A stretch of 64,000 bases of DNA from Bacteroidota bacterium (GCA_963169745.1 CAUJCU010000017.1:275683-339682); one strand, 5' to 3'; numbered from the stretch's first letter, positions 8,885 to 18,145 are shown. The notes: generated by a model not told the origin, from the sequence alone. Made by a program: numbers and translations.

Positions 8885-9215
8885 TTTTTTATACTTTTAA
8901 TAAATAAAGGGGGCAATCTCCTACTTAAGTTAGAATTGTTACAATTATAGTAAAATAAATAAATATAGTAGTATGTTCGTCAGAAATTGGAGCAATTACA
9001 AATTTTTGTTTATAAAACGCTTATCTGCATAGATAAAATAAAAATAACTGTGCTTTCAAGATAGTTCATACCTATTTACAAAAAAAAGAATATGCTCTGT
9101 GTAAGTCAACACATTTAGTTTATGTTTTGCCATCATTTTAAAATTCTGAAAACGTATTTAAATTATAAAGGCGTAGAAATTCTACGCCTTTATAAACAAA
9201 TTTTGATTTCGTTTC
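8885..9215. other. Gene-free stretch between the PPIase and rdgB genes
   Basis: These 331 bases are AT-rich and hold no credible open frame or tRNA. The only structure I see is the perfect inverted repeat at 9163-9195, listed separately. The promoter of rdgB should lie in the part near 8885, but I find no good TAnnTTTG box there. Confidence 0.5.
9163..9195 (-). terminator. Perfect hairpin after the PPIase gene
   Basis: Two 16-base arms flank a single central base, with core GGCGTAGAA / TTCTACGCC and AT-rich outer arms. It begins 21 bases beyond the stop of the minus-strand PPIase gene (stop at 9216-9218), where a terminator is expected. The T-rich 3' arm stands in for a classical U-tract. 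Confidence 0.65.
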
Positions 9216-10241
9216 TTATTCAAAAGAAATTAGTTCTACATCAAAAACTAACCAAGCCTTAGGTGGTATAACACCCGGAAATCCTTGATCACCGTATGCT
9301 AGTTCACTAGGAATAATAAATTTACATTTCCCTCCTTTTTTCATTAGTTGAATTCCCTCTGTCCAGCCTTTAATTACCTGGTTTAGCCCAAAAGTAGCGG
9401 GTTGGCCCCGATCATAAGAACTGTCAAATTTTTTACCATCTAATAATAAGGTGCCTGTATAATTAACGGTAACCTTACTATTTATATTAGGGTTTGCTCC
9501 TTCTCCCTCTTTTTCAACAATATAGCGTAATCCACTGGGAGTTACTTGAGCACTTTTATACTTTTCGTTTAATTGCTTATCTATGGCCTCTTTCACAGCA
9601 ATTTGCTCTTTTTCAAAAACTTGTGCTGCATTAAAAATTTCGGCTTCTTTGCCCTTACGTAGTATGGTAATTGTACGCATAGTATCGTTTTGCTGAATAT
9701 TGTTTACCACGTCCATCCCATCAACTACATGACCAAAAACAGTATGTTTACCATTTAACCAGTCGGTTTTAACATGAGTAATAAAAAACTGGCTCCCATT
9801 TGTTCCAGGCCCAGCATTAGCCATTGATAAAATACCCGGTCCGCTATGTTTTAAAGTAGTGTCAATTTCATCATCAAATTTATATCCCGGGTCACCTGTT
9901 CCGTTACCCAATGGGCAGCCGCCTTGTATCATAAAGTTAGGTATTACCCTATGAAAGGTAAGTCCGTCATAATAAGGAGTGCCTATTGCTTTTTTATTGT
10001 TCGGAATAACTCCCTCAGCTAATCCAACAAAATTAGCCACCGTCAAGGGTGTTTTTTTCATTTCGAGCATTAAAAAAATATCGCCCTTGTTAGTTTTAAT
10101 ATGGGCATACATACCATCAGGCTGTTTTTCCAAAAAATCTTTCTCCATTTTTGTGTTTGAATTATTGTTTTTAGTTTGGGCTGGCAACACTCCACAGAAT
10201 AGAGTAATGAAAGCCATTGTTAGTAATTGATTTAGTTTCAT
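9216..10241 (-). CDS. Secreted dual peptidyl-prolyl isomerase: cyclophilin fused to FKBP
   Basis: This 341-residue protein has a signal peptide ([19 protein letters not shown], likely cut before QTK). A complete cyclophilin domain follows at about 45-195: [13 protein letters not shown] with the catalytic Arg, [10 protein letters not shown], and [14 protein letters not shown] with the ligand-contact Trp and His. After a charged linker comes a complete FKBP domain at about 235-341 ([38 protein letters not shown]). Both domains catalyse prolyl cis-trans isomerisation and assist folding, here probably in the periplasm. Cyclophilin-FKBP fusions (dual-family immunophilins) are known from some bacteria, including flavobacteria, and from Toxoplasma. 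It is transcribed alone and followed by a strong hairpin. Confidence 0.92.
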   Translation of the reverse strand: MKLNQLLTMAFITLFCGVLPAQTKNNNSNTKMEKDFLEKQPDGMYAHIKTNKGDIFLMLEMKKTPLTVANFVGLAEGVIPNNKKAIGTPYYDGLTFHRVIPNFMIQGGCPLGNGTGDPGYKFDDEIDTTLKHSGPGILSMANAGPGTNGSQFFITHVKTDWLNGKHTVFGHVVDGMDVVNNIQQNDTMRTITILRKGKEAEIFNAAQVFEKEQIAVKEAIDKQLNEKYKSAQVTPSGLRYIVEKEGEGANPNINSKVTVNYTGTLLLDGKKFDSSYDRGQPATFGLNQVIKGWTEGIQLMKKGGKCKFIIPSELAYGDQGFPGVIPPKAWLVFDVELISFE

Positions 10242-10429
10242 AAAATAAATTTTTCAAAGTGAGTTGTGCTCCTCCATCAAGAATTATACCATTTTTAGGT
10301 GTTGCAATGTTAAAACTATTTCAATTAAAAACAAAAAGATGAAAATGTTTATTAAGAAGTTTGTTAGGCTATTAATTTTCAAAAGCATAAAGCATAAATT
10401 TAAATATTATTATCTTTAAACCCTAAAAT

Positions 10430-10765
10430 ATGAATAATAAACAAAATATTGATTTTGAAAACAGCAGTATTGTTAGGGAATGTGAAATAGCGCTAGATTC
10501 ATTTTTTATGTATGGAAATGTAACTGACTTTGACCAAGCCCTATTTTGGCTCAATCAAAATAATAAATTATGGCTTGAAGTTCATCAAATACTATTATTG
10601 CTAAATACTAAAGCCGGTATTTATTCAGAAAAGCTAAATTACTTTTATGATTTCACAAATGACTTGATGTTTATGCTTGAAAAAGGAGGTAAATATTACT
10701 CTGAAAAATATGATTTTACATTAGTTTGGACTGAAATACCTGATGAAGACAAAGTGAGGTTTTAA
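10430..10765 (+). CDS. Hypothetical protein, 111 residues
   Basis: I do not recognise this family. It is a small acidic protein rich in Asn, Phe and Tyr, with no signal peptide or membrane segment. The sequence suggests helices (FDQALFWLNQNNKLWLEV, FYDFTNDLMFMLEKGG). The ATG at 10430 sits after a near-promoter motif (TATCTTTA near 10410). It stands alone between two minus-strand genes and converges on kdtA, with a small hairpin in the 19-base gap. Codon use and composition look like the neighbours, so I think it is a real gene, but no function can be given. Confidence 0.6.
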   Translation: MNNKQNIDFENSSIVRECEIALDSFFMYGNVTDFDQALFWLNQNNKLWLEVHQILLLLNTKAGIYSEKLNYFYDFTNDLMFMLEKGGKYYSEKYDFTLVWTEIPDEDKVRF

Positions 10766-10784
10766 TTTAGAAACCTTTTCTAAA
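10766..10784. terminator. Short hairpin between convergent genes
   Basis: Arms TTTAGAAA and TTTCTAAA form a perfect eight-pair stem with a three-base loop, filling the gap between the stop at 10765 and the kdtA stop at 10785. The stem is AT-rich and weak, so its role as a two-way terminator is tentative. Confidence 0.35.
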
Positions 10785-12032
10785 CTATATCCATCCTTTT
10801 TGCTTTAGGATTTCTATAATTCTTTTTACAGCACCTTTATTTTGTAGCACATATTCATGCGCTTTGCCTCCTGCAACTTTTCTTTCTGAATCTTTAAAAA
10901 GTAATTTTTCTAAAACTACGCTTGCCTCGTGTTCATCGTGAATTGCAAAGGCTGCCTTTGCTTGAATTAGCTCATGTGCTTCGTTAAACTTTTGAAAAGC
11001 AGGACCAAACACAATTGGAATACCATAAACAGCAGCTTCAAGTGTATTGTGAATCCCTTTATCAAAGCCACCACCAATATAGGCAGTATGAGCATAAGCA
11101 TATAATGATGATAACATTCCTACAGTATCAACAATCAATATGTTTTGCATATTGTATTTTACATCAAAATCTGAAAAAACAATACAGTTTTCTTTTCCAA
11201 AAATCTCCATACATTGACGTATCCGAGTACTGTTAATTTCGTGAGGTACTATTACCAATTTAAAACTTTTATGTTGTGATAGAAAATACTCGAGGTTTTG
11301 TTTAAGTAGTTTATCATCTTTACTGTATGTGCTACCGGCTACCAAAACTAAGTTATCTCCAATAAACAAGTCCATTTCTTTAAAATGTTTTCTATTTTTT
11401 AAAATTTCATAAACCCTATCAAAACGGGTATCTCCGGCAACAGTAGCATTGTTGTACCCAATGCCTTGCAGTAAATTAAAACTGTCGTTATTTTGAAGGA
11501 AGAACCAATTAAAACAAATAAGCTGCCTTGAAGCCCATTTTCCATACCATTTAAAAAAGTAATGCTCTTTTCTGAATACTCCCGAAATTAAGAAACAAGG
11601 AATTTTTTGTTTTCGTAGTGTGTTTAAAAAATTAAACCAAAACTCATACTTCACAAAAAAAACAGCTTTGGGTTTTATAGTTTCTAGCCAAAAGTTTACG
11701 TTCGCTTGTGTATCGGAAGGCAAATAATAAACCCAATCAGCATAAGGGTATTTATTTTGAACTTCGTAGCCGCTTGGTGAAAAAAAGGTCAGTAAGATTT
11801 TACCCTTATATTGTTTTTTAAATTCTTCGATAAAAGGACGGCCTTGTTCAAACTCACCTAATGATGCGCAATGAACCCAATATACGTTTTGTCCTTTAAA
11901 ATCAATTGATTTCAGTTTGTCCTTCCACCCTACTCGCCCATTAACCCATAAACGAGCCTTAGGGCTGAATAGTGCAGCAATTTTAATAAGTAAAATGTAT
12001 AAATATATAAAAACAGTATAAAGCCCGTACAT
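10785..12032 (-). CDS. waaA: 3-deoxy-D-manno-octulosonic acid (Kdo) transferase
   Basis: This is a GT30-type enzyme of about 415 residues that adds Kdo from CMP-Kdo to the lipid A precursor at the inner face of the cytoplasmic membrane. It shows an N-terminal membrane anchor (LYTVFIYLYILLIKIAALF), the family segment VHCASLGEFEQGRP with the catalytic Glu, FVKYEFWFNFL, VAGDTRFDRV, VAGSTYSKDD, IVPHEI and the C-terminal IGGGFDKGIHNTLEAA. The longest frame uses TTG at 12047; the ATG at 12032 (MYGLYTVF) is the more likely start. Its presence shows that the cell makes Kdo-containing lipid A. It converges on the small hypothetical gene. Confidence 0.93.
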   Translation of the reverse strand: MYGLYTVFIYLYILLIKIAALFSPKARLWVNGRVGWKDKLKSIDFKGQNVYWVHCASLGEFEQGRPFIEEFKKQYKGKILLTFFSPSGYEVQNKYPYADWVYYLPSDTQANVNFWLETIKPKAVFFVKYEFWFNFLNTLRKQKIPCFLISGVFRKEHYFFKWYGKWASRQLICFNWFFLQNNDSFNLLQGIGYNNATVAGDTRFDRVYEILKNRKHFKEMDLFIGDNLVLVAGSTYSKDDKLLKQNLEYFLSQHKSFKLVIVPHEINSTRIRQCMEIFGKENCIVFSDFDVKYNMQNILIVDTVGMLSSLYAYAHTAYIGGGFDKGIHNTLEAAVYGIPIVFGPAFQKFNEAHELIQAKAAFAIHDEHEASVVLEKLLFKDSERKVAGGKAHEYVLQNKGAVKRIIEILKQKGWI

Positions 12033-12499
12033 TAATTTTAATACCAAATTAGCGGTAAAGCTATTTACAATTCATGAAAAGTCAATAAATATTCCTCAGT
12101 AGGTTAATTATTAGACTGTTTTTAAAAAAGGTTTCAAATATATATTTGAGTTTTATAAATTGAAAACTCTTATGTTTTAGCTGAACTCGTCTATCTTATA
12201 ATTATATATTTTCTACTCCCTTTTTCAGAACGAACAGTTCTCGATATCTATATGTTTTCGAAAAAAAAGTTTAGTATTCATATTTTTTTACGAAGTTATC
12301 GCTAATAAACACTAAAAAACAGTGAAGTACTCTATTTCAATTTTTTTTCGGAAATATCCTAAATTTTAAATAAAAAGCGTTCGCTTCCTATTCATTTTTC
12401 AAATATGCTTTTTTTTAATATTATTTGGTAATTTTAAGTGTGTTTTAAGACAGAGTACCATTTAAAGTATTGTTTTCTTACGTATATTTGTAAGCACGA
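12033..12499. other. Gene-free divergent promoter region
   Basis: About 467 AT-rich bases separate the divergent waaA and flavin reductase genes. I find no open frame, tRNA or strong hairpin. A near-match to a minus-strand -7 box lies close to waaA, and a full match for the plus strand lies at 12483-12490. Confidence 0.5.
12483..12490 (+). promoter_or_regulatory. Candidate -7 box for the flavin reductase gene
   Basis: TATATTTG matches TAnnTTTG and ends nine bases before the ATG at 12500, implying an almost leaderless transcript. A spaced -33 element is not clear. Confidence 0.35.
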
Positions 12500-13393
12500 A
12501 TGATTACTATAAACCCCAAAGAAATACCTACAGCCCAATTACATGGGTATATGCTTTCTGCCATAGCACCAAGGCCTATTGCGTTTGCCAGTACACTTAA
12601 TGAAGAGGGCATTCCCAATTTAAGCCCCTTTAGTTTTTACAATGCTTTTGGGAGCAATCCGCCTATTGCTATATTTTCTCCTGCACGAAGGGTTCGTGAT
12701 AATACCACGAAACATACTTTAGAAAATGTAAAAAACACTCCCGAAGTTGTACTTAATGCCGTGAGTTACAGCATGGTGCAACAAACATCTTTAGCTAGTA
12801 CGGAGTATCCTTATGGAGTAAATGAGTTTGAGAAAGCTGGTTTTACCCCAATTTCTTCTGTTTTAGTAAAACCCTTTAGAGTAAAGGAAAGTCCGGTGCA
12901 AATAGAATGTAAAGTTAAGGATGTAATTACATTAGGTGATAGTGGTGGAGCCGGAAATTTAATAGTTTGCGAAATAGTACTCATGCACATACACCAAAGT
13001 ATTTTGGATGCCGAAGGCCGTATAGACCAACACAAAATTGACCTTGTGGCACGTTTGGGGAAAGAATGGTACTCTCGTAATTCCGGAAGTGCTTTATTTG
13101 AGGTTCCTAAGCCCCTACATACCCCTTTGGGTATTGGGGTAGATGCCCTTCCTGAGGCAATAAGAAACAGCCATACCTTATCGGGGAATGATTTGGGTAA
13201 ACTTGGCAATGTAGGTATTTTACCTAATCAAGAAGAAATAGAAGCCTATCTTAAAACAACTGAATATGAGTTGGTGCATCAGGAGTTTAAGCTAAACGGA
13301 GAAGAAGCAGAAGCAACGCACCATGCAGCTAAACACTTTTTAGCCAAAAATGATACTGCCACTGCATGGAAAATACTTTTATCAAAAAAATAA
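12500..13393 (+). CDS. Flavin reductase-like FMN-binding protein
   Basis: This 297-residue protein starts with the split-barrel flavin-binding domain found in NAD(P)H:FMN oxidoreductases of the DIM6/NTAB group. Pieces that support this are APRPIAFASTLNEEGIPNLSP, read in two parts as the RPIAFAS strand and the NLSPFSFYNAF loop, then NPPIAIFSP and the C-terminal part of the barrel (GNLIVCEIVLMHI). Members reduce flavins or bind FMN for other redox reactions; the substrate cannot be told from sequence. The C-terminal 90 residues are an extension beyond the core domain. The next gene follows 22 bases later on the same strand. Confidence 0.85.
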   Translation: MITINPKEIPTAQLHGYMLSAIAPRPIAFASTLNEEGIPNLSPFSFYNAFGSNPPIAIFSPARRVRDNTTKHTLENVKNTPEVVLNAVSYSMVQQTSLASTEYPYGVNEFEKAGFTPISSVLVKPFRVKESPVQIECKVKDVITLGDSGGAGNLIVCEIVLMHIHQSILDAEGRIDQHKIDLVARLGKEWYSRNSGSALFEVPKPLHTPLGIGVDALPEAIRNSHTLSGNDLGKLGNVGILPNQEEIEAYLKTTEYELVHQEFKLNGEEAEATHHAAKHFLAKNDTATAWKILLSKK

Positions 13394-13415
13394 TACTCAT
13401 ATAATTCTTTCAATA

Positions 13416-13817
13416 ATGTTTAAAATTAAAGGAACACTAAAACTAAAACAAGCTGAACAACAGGTTTCAGATAAATTCAAAAAGCGTGAGTTTGTACTTA
13501 CCGAATCAAGCTCACAATATCCTCAAATGCTTTTATTTCAACTTACTCAAGAGCGTTGCAATTTGATTGAAAATATAAATGAAGGCGATGAAATTGAAGT
13601 AAGTTTTAATTTGCGCGGAAGAGAATGGACCAATCAGCAAAATGAAGTAAAATATTTCAATTCTTTGGAAGCATGGAAAATTGATACTCTAAAATCGAGC
13701 AATAATCCATCTACTGCTTCTTCGTCAACAATTAATGAAAGCGGAAATTCTTCGGCCACAAGCGCTCCAGTTAGCACCACCATAGCTGAAGCCGAATCGG
13801 ATGATTTACCTTTTTAA
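13416..13817 (+). CDS. DUF3127 protein with SSB-like acidic C-terminal tip
   Basis: The longest frame starts inside the upstream gene at 13350. The ATG at 13416 (MFKIKGTLKLKQ) removes the overlap and begins at the conserved domain. The first 90 residues form the DUF3127 domain, predicted beta-rich and OB-like (KREFVLTESSSQYPQMLLFQ, EGDEIEVSFNLRGREW). A disordered Ser/Asn/Thr/Ala linker follows, and the protein ends in ESDDLPF. Single-stranded DNA-binding proteins end in the same kind of acidic-Pro-Phe tip (DDDIPF in E. coli SSB), which docks DNA repair enzymes. This suggests an SSB-like DNA metabolism protein found mainly in Bacteroidota, although no direct function is established here. Confidence 0.82.
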   Translation: MFKIKGTLKLKQAEQQVSDKFKKREFVLTESSSQYPQMLLFQLTQERCNLIENINEGDEIEVSFNLRGREWTNQQNEVKYFNSLEAWKIDTLKSSNNPSTASSSTINESGNSSATSAPVSTTIAEAESDDLPF

Positions 13818-13818
13818 A

Positions 13819-14646
13819 TTATACGAAAACAGGTTCAACCGGTTGGGGTATTAAATTTAGATTAAGAGCCGTTTGCAGTAAAGTACGAATGGCTTTTTTT
13901 CCTTCTTTACCTATATTAAGACTGTACTTATTTACGTAAAGGGCAATATGTTGTTGCATTACTTTAGGATTCATGCTTTGTGCATGTAATTGTGTATATG
14001 GCAGTGAAACAGAAGGGTTTTCAAATGCAAATTCTATGCTTTTCTTTATTAATGAATCTATGTCATTTTTTATCTGCTGATCAAAGCTTCTTTTAATAGC
14101 AATAGCTCCTAAAGGTATTGGAAGGCCTGAGAAATTTTCCCAATACTGTCCTAAATCACGAATTAGTTTTAACCCCTTTAATTCGTATGTAAATCTGTTT
14201 TCGTGAATGAGTAACCCGGCATCAAAGCGACCATCTAATACCGCATTTTCTATTTCTGAGAATATAATGTCCTGTTTATTGGTAAGCTCCGGATAGGCTG
14301 ATGAGAGTAAAAAATTGGCTGTTGTAAATTTTCCTGGAATAGCCGTTTTTAGTAATGATACAGGGTAATTCAACTTTTCTTCTGTAGTTATTAGTAAAGG
14401 TCCACATCCTTTTCCTAAGGCGCTTCCAGAGTTCAAAATCTGGTAGTTTTGACTTGCAAAGGCCCAGGCGTAGAAACTTAATTTTGTAATGTCTGCCTCG
14501 GCCTGAAATGCTTTTTGATTCAATTGCTCCACATCAGACAAAATGACTTCAAAATCATATCCCATAGTATCAATGCGCTTATGAATTAAAGCATCAAATA
14601 TAAAAGTATCGTTAGGGCAAGGCGAAAAAGCTAATGTTAACTTCAT
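13819..14646 (-). CDS. mqnD: 1,4-dihydroxy-6-naphthoate synthase (futalosine menaquinone pathway)
   Basis: This 275-residue protein is a periplasmic-binding-protein-like lyase that converts cyclic dehypoxanthine futalosine to 1,4-dihydroxy-6-naphthoate. Typical features are the N-terminal FSPCPNDTFIFDAL, the ITKLSFYAWAFA segment, LGKGCGPLLI, PGKFTTANFLL, DAGLLIHENRFTY and LPIPLGAIAIKR. It is cytoplasmic, with no signal peptide. The chorismate dehydratase MqnA of the same pathway lies at 52772-53524, so the two are unlinked within the window. The stop lies one base from the stop of the convergent DUF3127 gene. Confidence 0.93.
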   Translation of the reverse strand: MKLTLAFSPCPNDTFIFDALIHKRIDTMGYDFEVILSDVEQLNQKAFQAEADITKLSFYAWAFASQNYQILNSGSALGKGCGPLLITTEEKLNYPVSLLKTAIPGKFTTANFLLSSAYPELTNKQDIIFSEIENAVLDGRFDAGLLIHENRFTYELKGLKLIRDLGQYWENFSGLPIPLGAIAIKRSFDQQIKNDIDSLIKKSIEFAFENPSVSLPYTQLHAQSMNPKVMQQHIALYVNKYSLNIGKEGKKAIRTLLQTALNLNLIPQPVEPVFV

Positions 14647-15123
14647 AATTTAGACCTAAAATATAAATGCAAAATTATATATTTATTGAGTATTTATATC
14701 GACATGTATTCTTATTGGGTTTACTTTTACCATGCAGCTTTTTGTCAGATACATTAGTTTAAAAGAAAGTTACTCTCTGTAAAAACGAATTATTGGACTA
14801 GATTTATTCTAATTTTAAAATGGCAGTAACCTTATAATCGCTTCAATTGAGTTCGTCTTTTATATAAAGAGAAGAAGGTATTCATAGTATTTATGACCCT
14901 ATAATTCAACTGAAAAAACTTATTCACGCTAGGATATTTAATCTATCATTTTTACAATCAAGCAATTAATAAGTAGCCATTACTTCATTTATTTAATGTA
15001 AAATATTGTTCAACTTTACAAGATTTAATTTAAATTGGTATTGCTTTTAGTATAATTTTTGGGACTAGCTCATTTTTCGAAAATCATTAAAAAATGAGTT
15101 ACTTTGTACTTCAATTTATGATT
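14647..15123. other. Gene-free divergent region between mqnD and the M1 peptidase
   Basis: About 477 AT-rich bases with no credible open frame or RNA gene. A minus-strand box at 14670-14677 fits an mqnD promoter. For the plus strand there is only a near-match (TAATTTTTGG near 15055). The longest frame of the peptidase gene would begin at 15094, but I place the start at 15124. Confidence 0.5.
14670..14677 (-). promoter_or_regulatory. Candidate -7 box for mqnD
   Basis: The minus strand reads TAATTTTG, matching TAnnTTTG, 23 bases before the ATG at 14646. Confidence 0.35.
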
Positions 15124-17007
15124 ATGAAGAAGTTAATACGAGTAGTTTACTGTTTCACTTTTTTGGTCCTCATTTCCTGTAACACTAAAGAAAAGGAAGA
15201 TACTTTTGTGCCAGAAGCTACCAACGACAGTCACTCCTTTTCCAACCCAACAGAAATAACTATTTCTCATATCTATTTAAACTTTAAAATAAATTTTGAC
15301 AGCAGCCGAATTGAGGGCACATCAAGTCTTTCCTTGTTGCACAAAAAACCGGCTGATACTTTATGGTTAGACACTCGTGGGCTTGATATAAAATATGTAA
15401 CATTAGACAGCAATAGTGCTAAAATAAATTATTTCTTAGGTCGTGAAATCTTGTTCAAAGGAAAAGCATTAGGAATACCGGTTAACCCAAATGTAAAGAC
15501 GGTACACATCACCTATCAAACTACTTCTGAAAGTGTAGCTTTACAATGGCTTAGCCCGGCACAAACGGCAGGTAAAGATTACCCTTTTTTATTTACTCAA
15601 TCTGAAGCTAATCTTGCACGCAGTTGGGTTCCATGTCAAGATAGTCCGGGAGTAAGGTTTACCTATAGTGCAGATGTTTCTGTACCTAAAAATATGCTTG
15701 CTTTAATGAGTGCCGAAAACCCCATAAAGAAAAATGAAACCGGTATTTACCATTTCGAAATGAAAGAAAAAATTCCTGCTTATCTTATGGCATTAGCTGT
15801 AGGTAATATTGAATTTTTATCAACAGGAACACGTACTGGCGTATATTCTGAACCGGCTATGGTGCATAAAGCTGTTGTTGAATTTTCAGAAATGGACAAT
15901 ATGGTAAAAGCAGCCGAAGCACTTTATGGCCCGTACCGCTGGGGGCGTTTTGATGTTATTGTGCTGCCTCCTTCCTTTCCATTTGGAGGAATGGAAAATC
16001 CTAAGCTTACTTTTCTAACTCCTACGCTTGTAGTTGGAGATAAATCGCTTACGGCTGTAGTAGCGCATGAATTGGCTCACTCCTGGAGTGGTAATTTAGT
16101 GACTAATGCTACTTGGAATGACTTTTGGTTGAACGAAGGCTTTACCGTTTATATTGAAAGAAGAATTATAGAGCGAATGAATGGAAAAGACTTTGCCGAT
16201 ATGCAGGCTGTATTAGGCTTTAAAGACTTAAAAGAAACCCTTGACGAATTAAGTAAAACACCTGATGACACAAGACTAAAGCAAAATTTACTCAATCGTG
16301 ATCCTGATGATGGCATGACCGATGTAGCCTATGAAAAAGGGTATTTGTTTCTTCGGTTAATTGAAGAAACAGCGGGACGTGAAAAATTTGATGCATTTCT
16401 TACAACTTATTTTAATGAGCATGCTTTTCAGAGTATGACTACTGAAGCATTTATTCATTACCTAAAAACACGTTTGTTAAACGACAAAAACGGATTAAAA
16501 GGCAAAGTAAATATTGATGAATGGGTATATAAACCTGGAATACCTGCTAATTGCCCTAAAATAGACTCAGAAAAATTTAGCATTATTGAATCTAAAACAG
16601 AACAGTTTTTAAGAGGAACTCCTGCTATGGATTTGGGGCTGCAGAATGTTTCAACTAATGAATGGCTACACTTTTTAGATTGTTTACCTTCTAAACTTAC
16701 ACCTGCACAAATGGTTGATTTGGATAGTGTGTATAAGTTTACTGATAGTGGCAATGCCGAAATTCTCTGTAAATGGCTCAGAAAATGTGTAGCCGGAAAT
16801 TACCATAAAGCCGATGAAACTTTGGAATACTTTTTACTTCATACGGGTCGCAGAAAGTTTGTAAAACCTCTTTTTGTGGAACTGGCAAAAACTCCTGAAG
16901 GGCTTGTTAAAGCTAAAGAAATATACACAAAGGCCAAACCTAATTACCATGCCTTACTCATTAACACTCTAGAGCAAATATTAGAGAAACAATCTGTAAA
17001 AATGTAA
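15124..17007 (+). CDS. M1-family metallo-aminopeptidase, lipoprotein
   Basis: I use the ATG at 15124 rather than 15094 because it gives a clean lipoprotein signal (MKKLIRVVYCFTFLVLISC, lipobox LISC), so the enzyme is probably anchored to a membrane. The N-terminal beta domain is followed by the substrate-binding FPFGGMENP and the zinc site VVAHELAHSWSGN with its downstream Glu in WLNEGFTVY (residues about 314-340). The C-terminal helical domain resembles the leukotriene A4 hydrolase branch. It removes N-terminal residues from peptides. A Mrp gene follows after 33 bases. A second, different M1 peptidase is at 46316-48748. Confidence 0.92.
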   Translation: MKKLIRVVYCFTFLVLISCNTKEKEDTFVPEATNDSHSFSNPTEITISHIYLNFKINFDSSRIEGTSSLSLLHKKPADTLWLDTRGLDIKYVTLDSNSAKINYFLGREILFKGKALGIPVNPNVKTVHITYQTTSESVALQWLSPAQTAGKDYPFLFTQSEANLARSWVPCQDSPGVRFTYSADVSVPKNMLALMSAENPIKKNETGIYHFEMKEKIPAYLMALAVGNIEFLSTGTRTGVYSEPAMVHKAVVEFSEMDNMVKAAEALYGPYRWGRFDVIVLPPSFPFGGMENPKLTFLTPTLVVGDKSLTAVVAHELAHSWSGNLVTNATWNDFWLNEGFTVYIERRIIERMNGKDFADMQAVLGFKDLKETLDELSKTPDDTRLKQNLLNRDPDDGMTDVAYEKGYLFLRLIEETAGREKFDAFLTTYFNEHAFQSMTTEAFIHYLKTRLLNDKNGLKGKVNIDEWVYKPGIPANCPKIDSEKFSIIESKTEQFLRGTPAMDLGLQNVSTNEWLHFLDCLPSKLTPAQMVDLDSVYKFTDSGNAEILCKWLRKCVAGNYHKADETLEYFLLHTGRRKFVKPLFVELAKTPEGLVKAKEIYTKAKPNYHALLINTLEQILEKQSVKM

Positions 17008-17040
17008 GCAAATCTATTACTATTTATTTATAAACAACTT

Positions 17041-18129
17041 ATGATAACAACCGAGCAAGTTCTTGAAGCATTAAAAAACGTAGATGATCCTGATTTTAAA
17101 AAGGATATTGTAACCCTTAATATGGTAAGGGATATTAAAATTGAAGGTAAAAAAGTAAGCTTTACTGTTGTATTAACAACTCCGGCTTGCCCTATGAAGG
17201 AAATGATTCATAAAGCCTGTATAACTGCAATAACGCACTTTGTTGATAAAGATGCCGAGGTGCATGTAAATATGGACTCTCAGGTAACTTCACATCGTAC
17301 CCATAATACTCCCCTGCTACCAGGTGTAAAAAATATAATTGCTGTTGCCTCTGGCAAAGGAGGTGTTGGAAAATCTACAGTAGCCTCCAATCTGGCTGTT
17401 GCCTTAGCCTTAAATGGAGCAAAAGTAGGTCTTGTTGATGCTGATATTTATGGCCCCTCTATGCCCATTATGTTTGATGTTGTGGATGAAAAACCGGTGG
17501 TACAGCCTAAAGATGGAAAAAATTGTATTATACCGGTAAGCTCTTATGGTGTTAAATTATTATCTATAGGATTTTTTGCTGATACTTCGCAAGCTATAGT
17601 ATGGCGTGGCCCTATGGCTAGTAAAGCCTTAAATCAAATGTTTGCAGATGCTTACTGGGGCGACTTGGATTATATGTTAGTTGACCTGCCTCCCGGAACT
17701 GGTGATATACATTTGAGCTTAGTACAAGCTATACCGGTTACAGGTGCCATAGTGGTAAGTACTCCGCAACCAGTTGCACTTGCTGATGCTCAAAAAGGAG
17801 TAAGTATGTTTAAAATGCCCAATATAAATGTTCCTGTATTAGGAATAATTGAAAACATGTCATACTTCACACCGGCTGAGTTGCCTGAAAATAAATATTA
17901 TATTTTTGGAAAAGATGGAGCTAAAAATTTGGCTGAAAGACTTCAAGTTCCTTTATTGGGTGAGATTCCAATTGTTCAGAGCATACGTGAAGCCGGTGAT
18001 GCAGGGAGGCCTGCTGTACTGCAAGAAAACACCCCACAAGCCATTATCTTTAAAGAAATTGCCCAAAGAGTAGCCCAAGAAGTTGCCATTAAGAATGCTG
18101 AAAAGTTACGTGAGAAAGCAAGTGTTTAA
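17041..18129 (+). CDS. Mrp/ApbC iron-sulfur cluster carrier ATPase
   Basis: This 362-residue protein has an N-terminal MIP18 (DUF59) domain (VLEALKNVDDPDFKKDIV, TTPACPMKEM) and then a deviant Walker A P-loop ATPase domain (ASGKGGVGKSTVASNLA near residue 103), VDADIYGPSMP, VDLPPGTGDIHL and IIENMSYF. Mrp proteins bind and transfer Fe-S clusters to apoproteins in the cytoplasm. The usual CxxC cluster-binding pair after the ENMSYF motif is absent: the sequence continues FTPAELPENKYYIFG. Bacteroidota homologues often vary here. A hairpin with a T-tract lies just downstream. Confidence 0.9.
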   Translation: MITTEQVLEALKNVDDPDFKKDIVTLNMVRDIKIEGKKVSFTVVLTTPACPMKEMIHKACITAITHFVDKDAEVHVNMDSQVTSHRTHNTPLLPGVKNIIAVASGKGGVGKSTVASNLAVALALNGAKVGLVDADIYGPSMPIMFDVVDEKPVVQPKDGKNCIIPVSSYGVKLLSIGFFADTSQAIVWRGPMASKALNQMFADAYWGDLDYMLVDLPPGTGDIHLSLVQAIPVTGAIVVSTPQPVALADAQKGVSMFKMPNINVPVLGIIENMSYFTPAELPENKYYIFGKDGAKNLAERLQVPLLGEIPIVQSIREAGDAGRPAVLQENTPQAIIFKEIAQRVAQEVAIKNAEKLREKASV

Positions 18130-18145
18130 GGAAAGTTGAAGATTG

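Noticed and set aside
12811..13209. A 132-codon minus-strand frame inside the flavin reductase gene
   Set aside because: It is antisense to a conserved domain and has no homology that I recognise.
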